Shown one piece after another: positions 18,159 through 26,908 of a stretch of 64,000 nt of DNA. The stretch is from contig NZ_JANUDY010000004.1 in assembly GCF_024809975.1 (NCBI RefSeq), positions 393,897 to 457,896 on the forward strand, in the 5' to 3' direction. The position numbers and the translations under genes were made by a program. Numbering within the stretch: the stretch's first letter is position 1; each line of letters opens with the position of its first letter. The notes under the pieces are model-generated. The model searched no databases. It worked only from the letters and a program-made list of their open reading frames with translations, and had not been told where the DNA came from. This DNA comes from Comamonas sp. BIGb0152 (GTDB lineage: Bacteria; Pseudomonadota; Gammaproteobacteria; Burkholderiales; Burkholderiaceae_C).

Positions 18159-18782
18159 CTATGCGCCAGGGGTGGCTTGAGCGGTCGGCGGAACCAGGTG
18201 GTTGAGCGCAGCTTCGCGCAGGCTGTCCGACAGGGCCGGGTCATCCACAGCGCGGGCCAGCAGCAGACTGCCCACCATGGTGGACAAGGTGACGAGTGCC
18301 TGCTCGTGCGCGCCGGCTTGCCCCCAGTCAGGCGATTGGCGGGCGATGAGATCCACCATGGCCTTGATGTGCTGGGTGGCCACGCGGCGCACTTCAGGGG
18401 CCTGGCGCGCGGTTTCGGAGCCCAGCGCTGCCAAGGGACAGCCTTGCTCCACAAGCTGCACATGCGCCTTGGAGAGATAGGCGCTGAGCATGGACTCCAA
18501 TGCCATGGCGGGCGCGGCCTTGGCTACCATGTCAGCGACGGCTGCGGCAGACTCCGCACAGGCCTTGCTGGCGGCTTCTGCCAGCATCGCCTCGCGTGAG
18601 GCGAAATGGGCGTAGAAGGCGCCATGCGTCAGGCCTGCCTCCTTCATGATGTCGGCAACCCCCGTCCCGCCGTAGCCGCTGCGGCGAATGGCCCGGGCAG
18701 CCACGGACACAATACGCTCGTGCGTGGCTTGCTTGGCGGCGGCTCGGTCGTTGGTGGAAGTTTTTCGCATGATAGACATCAT
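18159..18782 (-). CDS. TetR/AcrR family transcriptional regulator
   Basis: A 207-residue regulator if started at the first ATG. ATGs at 18779 and 18770 are also possible; the best ribosome-like AGG sits too close to the first, so the start is uncertain. The DNA-binding helix-turn-helix is at about residues 17-62: THERIVSVAARAIRRSGYGGTGVADIMKEAGLTHGAFYAHFASREAML, typical of NemR/AcrR-like repressors of the TetR_C (LmrA/YxaF-like) group. It sits immediately upstream of the MDR and SDR genes on the same strand and likely represses itself and them through two similar palindromes. Confidence 0.9.
   Translation of the reverse strand: MMSIMRKTSTNDRAAAKQATHERIVSVAARAIRRSGYGGTGVADIMKEAGLTHGAFYAHFASREAMLAEAASKACAESAAAVADMVAKAAPAMALESMLSAYLSKAHVQLVEQGCPLAALGSETARQAPEVRRVATQHIKAMVDLIARQSPDWGQAGAHEQALVTLSTMVGSLLLARAVDDPALSDSLREAALNHLVPPTAQATPGA
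18769..18782. promoter_or_regulatory. Candidate TetR autoregulatory operator
   Basis: ATGATAGACATCAT (ATGAT-N4-ATCAT) overlaps the TetR start codons and matches 10 of 14 positions of the palindrome core at 18122-18135. Confidence 0.4.
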
Positions 18783-18883
18783 ACCTAATTTTTTCGAAGT
18801 CCGTGCATGGCAGGGCTAAAGCCGCAAACCCGTGGTGCCCAAACCCTACACGTCCGACACGTCCGATAGCGCCCCTCGCCGTC

Positions 18884-19774
18884 TTAAAGCCGCTGGCCCT
18901 GCGCACTCAGCCATTGGAACACCTGCAAAACAGTGTCCGAGCGCGCGGGCCCCGCTACCCCTGACAGCCACCAGGTCGTGCCTGGCAAGCGGGGATAGCC
19001 AGGCAGAATCTGCAGCTGCCCGCGCGCAAGGCTGGCGTCCACCAACAGGCTTGGCAGGCAGGCCATGCCGCGCCCCTCCAGAACGGCATCCAGCACAAGG
19101 CGGGCATCATCGTAGATGGCAGGCTTGCGAAAGCCGTCCAGCGGCCCCAGAAACAGCGCGGCCGTCGCCTCGCTCGTCAGGCTTTCTTCCAGGCAAATCA
19201 AATCTGTGTGCAGGTGGTGCTGCGCTTGGGGAATAGCGCCCAGTTTCTCGGCGATGCCGGCAGGGGCCACCAGCAACCACTCGTCTTGCAGCAACGGCAG
19301 CTCCTGGAGTCCAGGCTGCAAAAGAGGCCGGTTGCTGATGGCCATGTCGACATCAATTTCATCGACAAAGCGGGCACTCTCATCCACCGACAGCACCAGG
19401 CACAGCTCGGGCAGCAGGGCCTGCAGCAGCGGCAACCTGGGCTGCAGCCAGCCATACAGCAAGGGCGCCGGGCACACCAAAGACACCAGGCCCGGATCCA
19501 GGTAGGTGGCAATGCGCCCCAGGCCGCTGCGCAGGACAGTCAGCGTGCGCTGAACGCTGCGCAGCAGCACTTCGCCCGCAACCGTCAACTCCACGCCACG
19601 CCCGGCGCGGCGGAACAGCGGCTGCATCAGCTGCGCTTCCAATTGCTGCACCTGGTGGCTGATGGCCGACTGGGTGACATGCAGCTCGTCCGCTGCACGC
19701 GAAAAACTGCCGTGCCGGGCCGCCGCCTCGAACCCCATCAACAGCTTCATGGAGGGAATACGCTGCTCAGACAT
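18884..19774 (-). CDS. LysR family transcriptional regulator (GcvA-like)
   Basis: A 296-residue LysR-type regulator from the ATG at 19774; an in-frame TTG at 19801 is a possible earlier start but overlaps promoter-like DNA. The winged HTH is KLLMGFEAAARHGSFSRAADELHVTQSAISHQVQQLEAQL (about 9-48), with the GcvA-type LFRRAGRGVELTVAGE following. A periplasmic-binding-protein-like effector domain makes up the rest. It is divergent from two agmatine-deiminase genes and is the obvious candidate regulator for them (inference from position). Confidence 0.9.
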   Translation of the reverse strand: MSEQRIPSMKLLMGFEAAARHGSFSRAADELHVTQSAISHQVQQLEAQLMQPLFRRAGRGVELTVAGEVLLRSVQRTLTVLRSGLGRIATYLDPGLVSLVCPAPLLYGWLQPRLPLLQALLPELCLVLSVDESARFVDEIDVDMAISNRPLLQPGLQELPLLQDEWLLVAPAGIAEKLGAIPQAQHHLHTDLICLEESLTSEATAALFLGPLDGFRKPAIYDDARLVLDAVLEGRGMACLPSLLVDASLARGQLQILPGYPRLPGTTWWLSGVAGPARSDTVLQVFQWLSAQGQRL

Positions 19775-19801
19775 ATGAGAAATATTAATTAATTCTGACA
19801 A

Positions 19802-19900
19802 ATCTTATCATTTGATCTCATACCTTTCGCCCGCCACAATACCAATTGGTCCGATAGTTCGGTGGTAGCAGACCCCATGTTTGGGGCAACAGGATGAGTG
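19802..19900. promoter_or_regulatory. Divergent promoter region with palindrome
   Basis: The gap between the LysR gene and the first agmatine-deiminase gene holds ACCAATTGGT (19841-19850), a perfect 10-bp palindrome. It sits in a T-N11-A setting as LysR-type sites do. An AGGA ribosome site precedes the ATG at 19901. Confidence 0.35.
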
Positions 19901-20992
19901 ATGAAAACAGATCGAGATGCCATGCCCGACAGCACAAATACGGGAAACACAAGGGCAGCAGGCGGCCCGATGGCAGCCCCAAGCCGCCCGCTGGGCTGGT
20001 GCATGCCCGACGAGGTCGACGCCCACAAGGCGACGTGGATGGCTTACGGCGCGTCCAGCGCCATCTGGCCACGCGCACAAGTGGCGCAACTGCAACTGGC
20101 CCTCGTGCGCATTGCCAATGCCATTGCCGCTTACGAGCCCGTCAACATGCTGGTGCGCCCGGCAGACATGCAGGCAGCGCGGCAACTGCTGGATGCGAAG
20201 GTCACCCTGATTGCCGCCCCGCTGGACGACCTGTGGATGCGTGACACCGGCCCGGTTTTTGTGCGCAATGCCCACGGTGAGCGCGCTTGCGTGGGCTTTA
20301 ACTTCAACGGCTGGGGCAACAAGCAAGAGTTTGGCCATGACCGACAGGTGGCCGCCTTGGTGGCTGCGCAGGCGCAGCTGCCGCTGCTCGCCACAACGCT
20401 GGTGCTGGAAGGCGGGGCCTTGGAGGTCGACGGCCAGGGAACGGCCATCATCACCGAGAGCTGCGTGCTGAACCGCAACCGCAATCCAGGCTGGAGCCGG
20501 GCTGATTGCGAAGCAGAACTGCAGCGTCTGCTCGGGATTCGCAAGGTGATCTGGTTGCCAGGCATCAAGAACATGGACATCACGGATGCGCATACCGACT
20601 TCTATGCCCGCTTTGTGCGCCCCGGTGTGGTGGTCGCCCACCGCGAGATGAACCCGGCTTCTTATGACTACGCGCTGACACGCCAGCATCTGGAGATACT
20701 GCAAAACGCCACCGATGCGGACGACCAGCCGCTGGAGGTGATCGCGATCGATGGCCCAGGCCAGATCCGGCCTGGGCACAATCCCAAGACATTTGCCGCT
20801 GGCTACATCAACTACTATGCCAGCAGCCAGGCCATCTTCCTGCCCGAATTCGGCGATGCCCAGGCCGATGCCCACACCAAGGCGCAGTTCGCGCAGCTCT
20901 ACCCAGGACGGGCAGTGGTTCAAATCAACATCGACCCGATTGCCGCAGGTGGCGGCGGCATCCACTGCACCACGCAGCAGGAAATTAGCTAG
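19901..20992 (+). CDS. aguA: Agmatine deiminase family protein, cytosolic copy
   Basis: A 363-residue member of the agmatine iminohydrolase / bacterial peptidyl-arginine-deiminase family. Motifs are WCMPDEVDAHKATWMAYG (about 31-48), LDDLWMRDTGPVFV (about 107-120), NFNGWGNKQEF, LEGGALEVDGQGTAIITESCVLNRNRNPG (about 166-194), DITDAHTDFYARFV with the catalytic His (about 226-239) and the C-terminal GGGGIHCTTQQE with the catalytic Cys (about residue 357). All catalytic residues appear intact. The reaction is agmatine to N-carbamoylputrescine and ammonia. No N-carbamoylputrescine amidase is adjacent. It is followed after 11 bp by a paralogue with an export signal. Confidence 0.88.
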   Translation: MKTDRDAMPDSTNTGNTRAAGGPMAAPSRPLGWCMPDEVDAHKATWMAYGASSAIWPRAQVAQLQLALVRIANAIAAYEPVNMLVRPADMQAARQLLDAKVTLIAAPLDDLWMRDTGPVFVRNAHGERACVGFNFNGWGNKQEFGHDRQVAALVAAQAQLPLLATTLVLEGGALEVDGQGTAIITESCVLNRNRNPGWSRADCEAELQRLLGIRKVIWLPGIKNMDITDAHTDFYARFVRPGVVVAHREMNPASYDYALTRQHLEILQNATDADDQPLEVIAIDGPGQIRPGHNPKTFAAGYINYYASSQAIFLPEFGDAQADAHTKAQFAQLYPGRAVVQINIDPIAAGGGGIHCTTQQEIS

Positions 20993-21003
20993 GAGCCAAC
21001 AGC

Positions 21004-22101
21004 ATGCAACGACGACAATTTCTCTCGGCCAGCACCGCGCTGGCGGCCAGTGCAACTGTGGGTATGCCAGCGCTGTCCGCTCCTGCCACCAGCACCAACA
21101 ACGGATGGCACATGCCAGACGAAGGCGAGCGCCATGCTGCAACCTGGATGGCCTTTGGCGCCAATGACGAGGTATGGGGCAGGCGCCTGAAATCAGGCGC
21201 GCAGCAGAACCTGGCCCTGATTGCACAAACCATCGCCAGCGTGGAGCCCGTTCACATGCTGGTCAATGCGGAAGATTACGACCTGGCAGCGCGGCTGTGC
21301 GGCAGCAAAGTCAAGCTGGTGGTGCAAACCATTGATGATCTGTGGATGCGCGATACCGGCCCGGTCTTCGTGAAAAAGCCAGGCGGCCTGTTCACCGGGG
21401 TGGATTTCAACTTCAATGGCTGGGGCAAAAAGCAGTACCACCGCAACGATGCGCGGGTCGCCGCCTTTGTCTGCCAACAAGCCGGTGTGCCCGTGCTCAA
21501 AAGCAGCTTGATTTTGGAGGGTGGCGGCATTGAGGTCGATGGCCAGGGCACGGCCATCATCACGGAAAGCTGTGTGCTCAATGCCAACCGCAACCCGGGC
21601 GTCAGCAAGGCGCAGTGCGAGCAGGAACTGCAGCGGGTGCTGGGCATCGACAAAGTCATCTGGTTGCCCGGTATCGCCGGCCGTGACATCACCGACGGCC
21701 ACACCGATTTTTATGCCCGTTTCTGCGCGCCTGGGGTCGTGGTTGCCGGTTTTGAAAACGATAGGTCTTCGCCCGAGCATGCCATCACCCAGCGCCACCT
21801 GGATATCTTGCGCAAAGCCACCGACGCGCGTGGCCGCCCGCTGAAGGTGGTGCGCTTGCCGGGGCCAGATGAGGTGCGGCCCCAATACGAAAACAAGGAC
21901 TTCGCTGCGGGCTACATCAATTTTTACGTCTGCAATGGTGCCGTGATCAGCCCTGAGTTTGGCGATACCCGGGTCGACCGCAACACCAAGGCCATTTTGC
22001 GTGAGCAATTTCCGGGCCGCGAGATCGTGCAACTCAATATCGATGCCATCGCGGCGGGCGGTGGTGGCATCCATTGCACCACGCAGCAGCAACCCGCCTG
22101 A
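21004..22101 (+). CDS. Agmatine deiminase family protein with export signal
   Basis: A 365-residue paralogue of the preceding gene, preceded by AGGAG. It starts MQRRQFLSASTALAASATVG, a short twin-arginine-like signal peptide with cleavage near PALSAPA (about residue 26), so the enzyme is predicted to be periplasmic. The same blocks follow: WHMPDEGERHAATWMAFG, IDDLWMRDTGPVF, NFNGWGKKQYHRN, GGGIEVDGQGTAIITESCVLN, DITDGHTDFYARF, and C-terminal GGGGIHCTTQQ with the active-site Cys. The two proteins are clearly related along their whole length, pointing to a tandem duplication followed by relocalisation. The substrate in the periplasm could be agmatine or another guanidino compound. Confidence 0.85.
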   Translation: MQRRQFLSASTALAASATVGMPALSAPATSTNNGWHMPDEGERHAATWMAFGANDEVWGRRLKSGAQQNLALIAQTIASVEPVHMLVNAEDYDLAARLCGSKVKLVVQTIDDLWMRDTGPVFVKKPGGLFTGVDFNFNGWGKKQYHRNDARVAAFVCQQAGVPVLKSSLILEGGGIEVDGQGTAIITESCVLNANRNPGVSKAQCEQELQRVLGIDKVIWLPGIAGRDITDGHTDFYARFCAPGVVVAGFENDRSSPEHAITQRHLDILRKATDARGRPLKVVRLPGPDEVRPQYENKDFAAGYINFYVCNGAVISPEFGDTRVDRNTKAILREQFPGREIVQLNIDAIAAGGGGIHCTTQQQPA

Positions 22102-22127
22102 CAGCTGCCCTCCAGGGTCCGCAGGCG

Positions 22128-22523
22128 CTAAGCCTGCGCAGAGGCCGCTTCGCGCAGCTGGAACACATTGCCCTCGCAGTCCATCGCATTGCAGGCGCGA
22201 AAGCCCGGCCCCGCCCAGGCGTCTTGGAGCAGCGCGCCGCCGAGGCTGGCGGCCTGCGCGCCAGCGTCCGCCAGTGAAGGGACGCAGACAAAGAACTTCA
22301 GCGCCGCGCTCTCGCGGCGCTGGGGTGGCGCGGTGATGTGGATGCGCTGGGCGATGGCTGCCGGGATGGCATGCAGCTCCAGCTGCAGGGCGCCCGATAC
22401 CAGCACCACCCAGCCGGGCTCGCGCTGCAGCGCGTGCAGGCCCAGCACCTGGCTGTAGAACTGCGCGACGCGCTCGGTGTCTTTGACATACAGAACCACG
22501 CCAGCCTGGGCTTTTGCGGACAT
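22128..22523 (-). CDS. VOC (glyoxalase/bleomycin-resistance fold) family protein
   Basis: A 131-residue single VOC domain pair. The ATG at 22523 has GAGGAG upstream. VVLYVKDTERVAQFYSQVLGL is the typical first beta-alpha unit; FRACNAMDCEGNVFQLRE at the C-terminus is the usual DPxGNxxQL element. Metal-binding residues are only partly evident (no clear N-terminal His). It lies 38 bp downstream of the Ugp permease gene on the same strand and may be co-transcribed. Substrate unknown. Confidence 0.8.
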   Translation of the reverse strand: MSAKAQAGVVLYVKDTERVAQFYSQVLGLHALQREPGWVVLVSGALQLELHAIPAAIAQRIHITAPPQRRESAALKFFVCVPSLADAGAQAASLGGALLQDAWAGPGFRACNAMDCEGNVFQLREAASAQA

Positions 22524-22561
22524 ACAAGACTCCTCAGCCAAAGAGCGCCACTCTAGCGCCT

Positions 22562-23395
22562 TTACTTGATCCCTGCCCGCATAAAGCTCTGCACAAACTG
22601 GCGCTGAAACAGGATAAAGCCGACGAGCAGCGGTGCCGAGGTCATCAAGGTCGCGGCAGTGATGGTGGACCAGTCCACCCCCTGCTCCACGCTGGAGAAC
22701 ACCTGCAGCCCCACGGTGAGCGGGCGTGACTCCACACTGTTGGTGATGATCAGCGGCCAGAGAAAATTGTTCCAGTGAAAGCTCACCGACACCAGCGCAA
22801 AGGCGGTGTAGACGGGCCGGGCCAGCGGCACATAGACGCGCCAGAGAATCTGCAAGGTGCTGGCGCCTTCCACCCTGGCGGCCTCGTCCAGCTCCTTGGG
22901 GATGCCCATAAAGGTCTGGCGTAGCAGAAAGATTGCAAAGGCCGAGGCAAAGTACGGCAGACCAATCGCAAACAAGGTATCGACCAGGCCCAACCGCGCC
23001 ATGGTCTGGTAGTTCTCGACCAGCAGGATGTCGGGCATGATCATCAGCTGCACCAGCACCAGCGCAAAGGCGATGTTCTTGCCCCGGAACTGGTAGCGCG
23101 CAAAGGCAAAGGCGGCCAAGGTGGACAGCACCAGCTGCGCCGCCAGGATCATGGCCACCAGCAAGGTCGTGTTCAGAAAGTAGCGCGCAAACGGCGCCGC
23201 ATCCCAGGCATGGCGAAAATTCTGCAAGGTCCAGGGGGCGCTCAGGTCAAAGCGGATCGCGTATTCGCTGGGGTGGAAGGCCGTCCAGAACGCATAGGCC
23301 AGCGGCAGAATCCACAGCAGTGCCAGCAGCCAGGCGGCAGCGGTGTCCAGCCAGGTGTGGCGGTAGATGACGGCAGGGGCTTGGCTGCTGCTCAT
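22562..23395 (-). CDS. ugpE: Glycerol-3-phosphate ABC transporter permease
   Basis: A 277-residue MalG-type inner-membrane permease with six hydrophobic segments. The EAA loop, EAARVEGASTLQILWRVYVPLARP (about 187-210), couples to the ATPase. Sequence such as FHPSEYAIRFD, PDILLVENYQTMARLGLVDT and FHWNNFLWPLIITNS is UgpE-like. The start overlaps the end of ugpA by four bases (ATGA), so translation is coupled. Confidence 0.9.
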   Translation of the reverse strand: MSSSQAPAVIYRHTWLDTAAAWLLALLWILPLAYAFWTAFHPSEYAIRFDLSAPWTLQNFRHAWDAAPFARYFLNTTLLVAMILAAQLVLSTLAAFAFARYQFRGKNIAFALVLVQLMIMPDILLVENYQTMARLGLVDTLFAIGLPYFASAFAIFLLRQTFMGIPKELDEAARVEGASTLQILWRVYVPLARPVYTAFALVSVSFHWNNFLWPLIITNSVESRPLTVGLQVFSSVEQGVDWSTITAATLMTSAPLLVGFILFQRQFVQSFMRAGIK

Positions 23396-24291
23396 TGGTA
23401 GTGCACCTTCTTGTCCAACACAAAGAACTGGAACAGCGCCACGCTGGACAGCACCACCACCAGCACCACGGTAATGGCGGCTGCGTAGGCCGTATCCCAG
23501 AACTTGAAGCCCACCTCATACAGGTGGTAAAGCAGCAAGGTGGTGGCATTGTCCGGGCCGCCCCGGGTCAGGATAAACACATGGTCCACCAGGCGGAAGG
23601 CATTGATCACCGCATTGACCAGCACAAACACCGTGGTCGGCATCAGCAGCGGCCACTGCACCCGGCGAAAAAAGTACCAGCGCGATGCACCCTCAATCGC
23701 CGCCGCCTCCTTGAGGCTGGGGTTGAGCGTTTGCAGGGCCGCCAGGTAGAAGATCATGAAAAAGCCGGCTTCCTTCCACACCGCAACGAGGGTGACGGCC
23801 CCCAGCGCTGTTGATGGGCTGCCCAGCCAGTTGTGCGAAGGCAGGCCCAGCGCACCGGTCACCTGCTCCAGTAGGCCGTACTGCGGCGTGTAGAAGAACA
23901 GCCAGATATTGGCGACCGCAATCATCGGCAGCACCGTGGGCGTGAAATACGCCATGCGCACAAAAGTGCGGCCCGCAATGCGCTCGTTCACCCACACCGC
24001 CATCAAGAGCGCCAGGCCGATGGAGGCTGGAATGGTGGCCGCTGCAAACCAGAGGTTGTTGCGCACCGCCTGCCAGAACACCGGGTCGTCGGCCATGGCC
24101 TCGTAGTTCTCGATGCCCACCCACACCGCCGCCCGTGCGCCCTTGGGGGTGGAGTAAAAACTGTCGATCAAGGTCGCCACTGCCGGCCAGTGGGTGAAGG
24201 CGACCAGCAGCACCAGCGCAGGCAGCAGCAGCAACCAGGCGTGGATGCTGCGCTGGCCGCTGCCGGCGATGGACGAGGAAGAGGCGCTCAT
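23392..24291 (-). CDS. ugpA: Glycerol-3-phosphate ABC transporter permease
   Basis: A 299-residue MalF-type permease with six membrane segments, the first at about 17-37. It has LKEAAAIEGASRWYFFRRVQWPLLMP as its EAA coupling loop (about 212-237) and LTRGGPDNATTLLLYHLYEVGFKF near the end, which is characteristic of UgpA. It is downstream of the binding-protein gene and overlaps ugpE. Confidence 0.92.
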   Translation of the reverse strand: MSASSSSIAGSGQRSIHAWLLLLPALVLLVAFTHWPAVATLIDSFYSTPKGARAAVWVGIENYEAMADDPVFWQAVRNNLWFAAATIPASIGLALLMAVWVNERIAGRTFVRMAYFTPTVLPMIAVANIWLFFYTPQYGLLEQVTGALGLPSHNWLGSPSTALGAVTLVAVWKEAGFFMIFYLAALQTLNPSLKEAAAIEGASRWYFFRRVQWPLLMPTTVFVLVNAVINAFRLVDHVFILTRGGPDNATTLLLYHLYEVGFKFWDTAYAAAITVVLVVVLSSVALFQFFVLDKKVHYQ

Positions 24292-24375
24292 GCGTTTGGT
24301 TTCTGTTAACAGGGCTGGTTCATTCCCAAAGCCTGACCCGCCATGGCCTTCAAGCAGGCCAGGCCGGATGGGGCT

Positions 24376-25674
24376 TTATTGGTAGCTGCGCAGGATGCGG
24401 TCCGCTTCCTTCTGCGCATCCTTCATCGCTTGCGCCGAAGTCTTGGTGCCGTTCAGCGCAGCCTGCACCGCGTCGTTCAGCACCTTGGTCACGCGCTGGT
24501 TGTCATGCGTGGAGAACTCGGCCACCGAGACGGGCAGCTGGTCGCGCGCGACCAGCGCTGGCGGGAAATCCTGGCCGTATTTCTTCAAGATGGGCGTGTC
24601 GTAGGCGGCGGGTGAGACGGCCACATAGCCGCTGTCCATGCTCCACTGCGCAGCGCGCTCGGGCTGGGTCACCCACTTGGCAAACTCAAAGGCGGCCTGC
24701 TGCTGCTCCTTGGGCGCCTTTTTAAAGATGTAGAAATTGCCGCCACCGGTCGGCGATCCGCCCTTGCGCACATGGCCGGCGATTTGGCCGACCCCGAAAT
24801 CAAACTTGGCGTTGGCCTTGATATTGGTCAGGTTGCCGGTGGTAGTGATGATGATCGCGGCCTTCTTTTCCAGGAAGTCCTTGGGGGTCGTGCCCCACTC
24901 GATCACGCCCTTGGGATGTACGCCTTCCTTGGCCAGGTTGACCCAGAAGTCCAGCGCCTCAATCACCTTGGGGTTGTCGAAGGTCACCTTGGTGCCTGCC
25001 TCGTTGGCCAGCAGCACATCGTTGGGGGTGGTCAGGGTCTGCAGCATCCAGTAGGCAAAACCGGTCGACGGGATCTGGATGCCGTACTGGCTGACATTGC
25101 CGTTGGCGTCTTTCTTGCTGAGCTTCTTGGCCGCTTCGCCCAGCTCCTTCCAGGTGGCCGGGGCCTTGTTCGGGTCCAGGCCGGCTTCCTTGAAAGCATC
25201 CTTGTTGTAGTACATGACCACGGTGGAGCGCTGGAAAGGCACACCCCAGGTCTTGCCACCCGTCTGGCTGTTGGCCATGAACGCCGGGTAAAAGCCCTTG
25301 AGCCAGGCCTTGTCGGCATCAGTTTTGGCGAAGTCGTCAATCGGCACGATCGCGTCTTCATCGATCAAGGTGAACATATCGGTCGACAGCAGCACCGAGG
25401 TGGCCGGCGCCTTGCCCGATTTGTTGGCAGTGAGCGCCTTGACGATGGTCTCCTGGTAGGTGCCCGCGTAGATCGGGGTGATCTTGTACTGCGGATGCGC
25501 CTTGTTGAAATCATTGGCATAACCATCGATCACCTTGGTGATCGGGCCGCCCACAGCGACCGGGTAGTAGAAAGGCACTTCCAGCGGATCAGCCGCATGC
25601 GCCAGGCCGGCACCCAAGCCCAGCATGGCGACGGCCGAGGCGGCCAGGGTCTTCAAAAAAATATGGCGTTGCAC
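24376..25674 (-). CDS. ugpB: Glycerol-3-phosphate ABC transporter binding protein
   Basis: A 432-residue family-1 extracellular binding protein. The start is a GTG at 25674 with GAGGAG seven bases upstream; the longer frame from 25719 has no ribosome site and destroys the signal peptide. Signal peptide MQRHIFLKTLAASAVAMLGLGAGLAHA (written here as two parts: MQRHIFLKTLAASAVAM and LGLGAGLAHA). EVPFYYPVAVGGPITKVIDG and FAKWVTQPERAAQWSMDSGYVAVSPAAY are UgpB hallmarks. It captures sn-glycerol-3-phosphate or glycerophosphodiesters in the periplasm. Confidence 0.92.
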   Translation of the reverse strand: MQRHIFLKTLAASAVAMLGLGAGLAHAADPLEVPFYYPVAVGGPITKVIDGYANDFNKAHPQYKITPIYAGTYQETIVKALTANKSGKAPATSVLLSTDMFTLIDEDAIVPIDDFAKTDADKAWLKGFYPAFMANSQTGGKTWGVPFQRSTVVMYYNKDAFKEAGLDPNKAPATWKELGEAAKKLSKKDANGNVSQYGIQIPSTGFAYWMLQTLTTPNDVLLANEAGTKVTFDNPKVIEALDFWVNLAKEGVHPKGVIEWGTTPKDFLEKKAAIIITTTGNLTNIKANAKFDFGVGQIAGHVRKGGSPTGGGNFYIFKKAPKEQQQAAFEFAKWVTQPERAAQWSMDSGYVAVSPAAYDTPILKKYGQDFPPALVARDQLPVSVAEFSTHDNQRVTKVLNDAVQAALNGTKTSAQAMKDAQKEADRILRSYQ

Positions 25675-25748
25675 GGAATCACTCCTCGGGTTATGCGCCT
25701 GCACGCAGGCGCTGCACAAACAGTTCAGTCAAAGAAAAAGGGCTTGCC

Positions 25749-26774
25749 TCAGGCCATGCGCCGGCCATTGGCATCGAAGAAATGCATGTCTTCAGGGCGC
25801 CAGGCCAGGCGCAGCGCCTGCCCCACCGCTACCGCCTGCTGGCCGGGGGCCCGCACGGTAATCTGCTCGCTGCCAATCGCGCAACGCAGCACCACATCGG
25901 CGCCCAGGTATTCGGTACCGATGACCTGCGCATCCACGCCCTCAGCGCCCAGGCAATGCACCGCCTCGGGCCGCAGACCCAGCGATGCCGCGCCAGCTGG
26001 CACCGGCAGCTGCACCTGGCTGCCGGCAATGGCGCCTTCACTGAGCCGCAGCAGGTTCATCGCTGGCGTGCCGATAAAGCGCGCCGCAAAGGTGCTGGCA
26101 GGGCGGGCATACATCTCGCGCGGGGTCGCGCATTGCTCGACCCGGCCCTGGTGCAGCAGCACCACCTGGTCGGCCATGCTCATGGCTTCGGTCTGGTCAT
26201 GGGTCACATAGACAACGGTCAGCCCCAGGCGCTGCTGCAGCTCGCGCAGCTCGGCACGCATCTCCTGGCGCAGCTGCGCGTCCAGGTTCGACAGCGGCTC
26301 GTCCATCAGGCAGACATGGGCCTGGGCCACCAGGGCCCGGCCCAGCGCCACGCGCTGCTGCTGGCCGCCGGAGAGCTGGCCCGGCTTGCGCTCCAGCAGC
26401 TGCGACAGCCCCAGCAGCTCGGCGGTGTCCTTCAGCCGCTGCGCAGCCTCGGCCTTGGACACCTTGCGCACCGCCAGCCCAAAGCCAATGTTCTCGGCCA
26501 CCGACAGATGCGGAAACAGCGCATAGTTCTGGAACACCATCGCAATGCCGCGCTGCGCCGGCGGCAACTGCGTCACATCGCGCCCCCCAATCAGCACCTG
26601 GCCGGCGCTGGCCGTCTCCAGCCCAGCGATGATGCGCAAGGTTGTGGATTTGCCGCAGCCCGACGGCCCAAGCAGCACGCAAAAGCTGCCTGGCGCGATC
26701 TGCAGATCGACCGAATGCAAGGCCTTGGTGTTGCCCCAGGATTTGGCAACCTGCCGTAACTCAATAGATGACAT
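25749..26774 (-). CDS. ugpC: Glycerol-3-phosphate ABC transporter ATP-binding protein
   Basis: A 341-residue ABC ATPase of the MalK/UgpC group. Walker A is GPSGCGKSTT (about 36-45), the Q-loop is VFQNYALFPHLS, the signature is LSGGQQQRVALGRAL (about 134-148), Walker B is VCLMDEPLSNLDA and the switch is VTHDQTEA. The C-terminal TOBE domain holds FIGTPAMNLL and LGLRPEAV. It leads the operon, giving the order C-B-A-E rather than the B-A-E-C of E. coli. No clear ribosome site precedes the ATG. Confidence 0.92.
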   Translation of the reverse strand: MSSIELRQVAKSWGNTKALHSVDLQIAPGSFCVLLGPSGCGKSTTLRIIAGLETASAGQVLIGGRDVTQLPPAQRGIAMVFQNYALFPHLSVAENIGFGLAVRKVSKAEAAQRLKDTAELLGLSQLLERKPGQLSGGQQQRVALGRALVAQAHVCLMDEPLSNLDAQLRQEMRAELRELQQRLGLTVVYVTHDQTEAMSMADQVVLLHQGRVEQCATPREMYARPASTFAARFIGTPAMNLLRLSEGAIAGSQVQLPVPAGAASLGLRPEAVHCLGAEGVDAQVIGTEYLGADVVLRCAIGSEQITVRAPGQQAVAVGQALRLAWRPEDMHFFDANGRRMA

Positions 26775-26785
26775 CGCGCCAGTGT

Positions 26786-26803
26786 ATGAAAGCGCGATGA
26801 CAA
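26786..26803 (-). promoter_or_regulatory. Pho-box-like repeat directly upstream of ugpC
   Basis: On the minus strand TTGTCATCGCGCTTTCAT matches 12 of 18 Pho-box positions, with GTCAT and TTCAT 11 bp apart and a weaker GTAAA 11 bp further up. ugp is a Pho-regulon operon in enterobacteria. The site is only 11 bp from the ATG, leaving no room for a normal -10 and leader, so it may be fortuitous. Confidence 0.3.
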
Positions 26804-26908
26804 TTTGTTTACAAGCTTTCCCTTAGCTGACAAGGCGCTCCAGGTAAGGCGGGTCTATCCACCCTCGAGATTTGCTTACAACCATGACAGATGCTGCGGT
26901 GCAGCACA

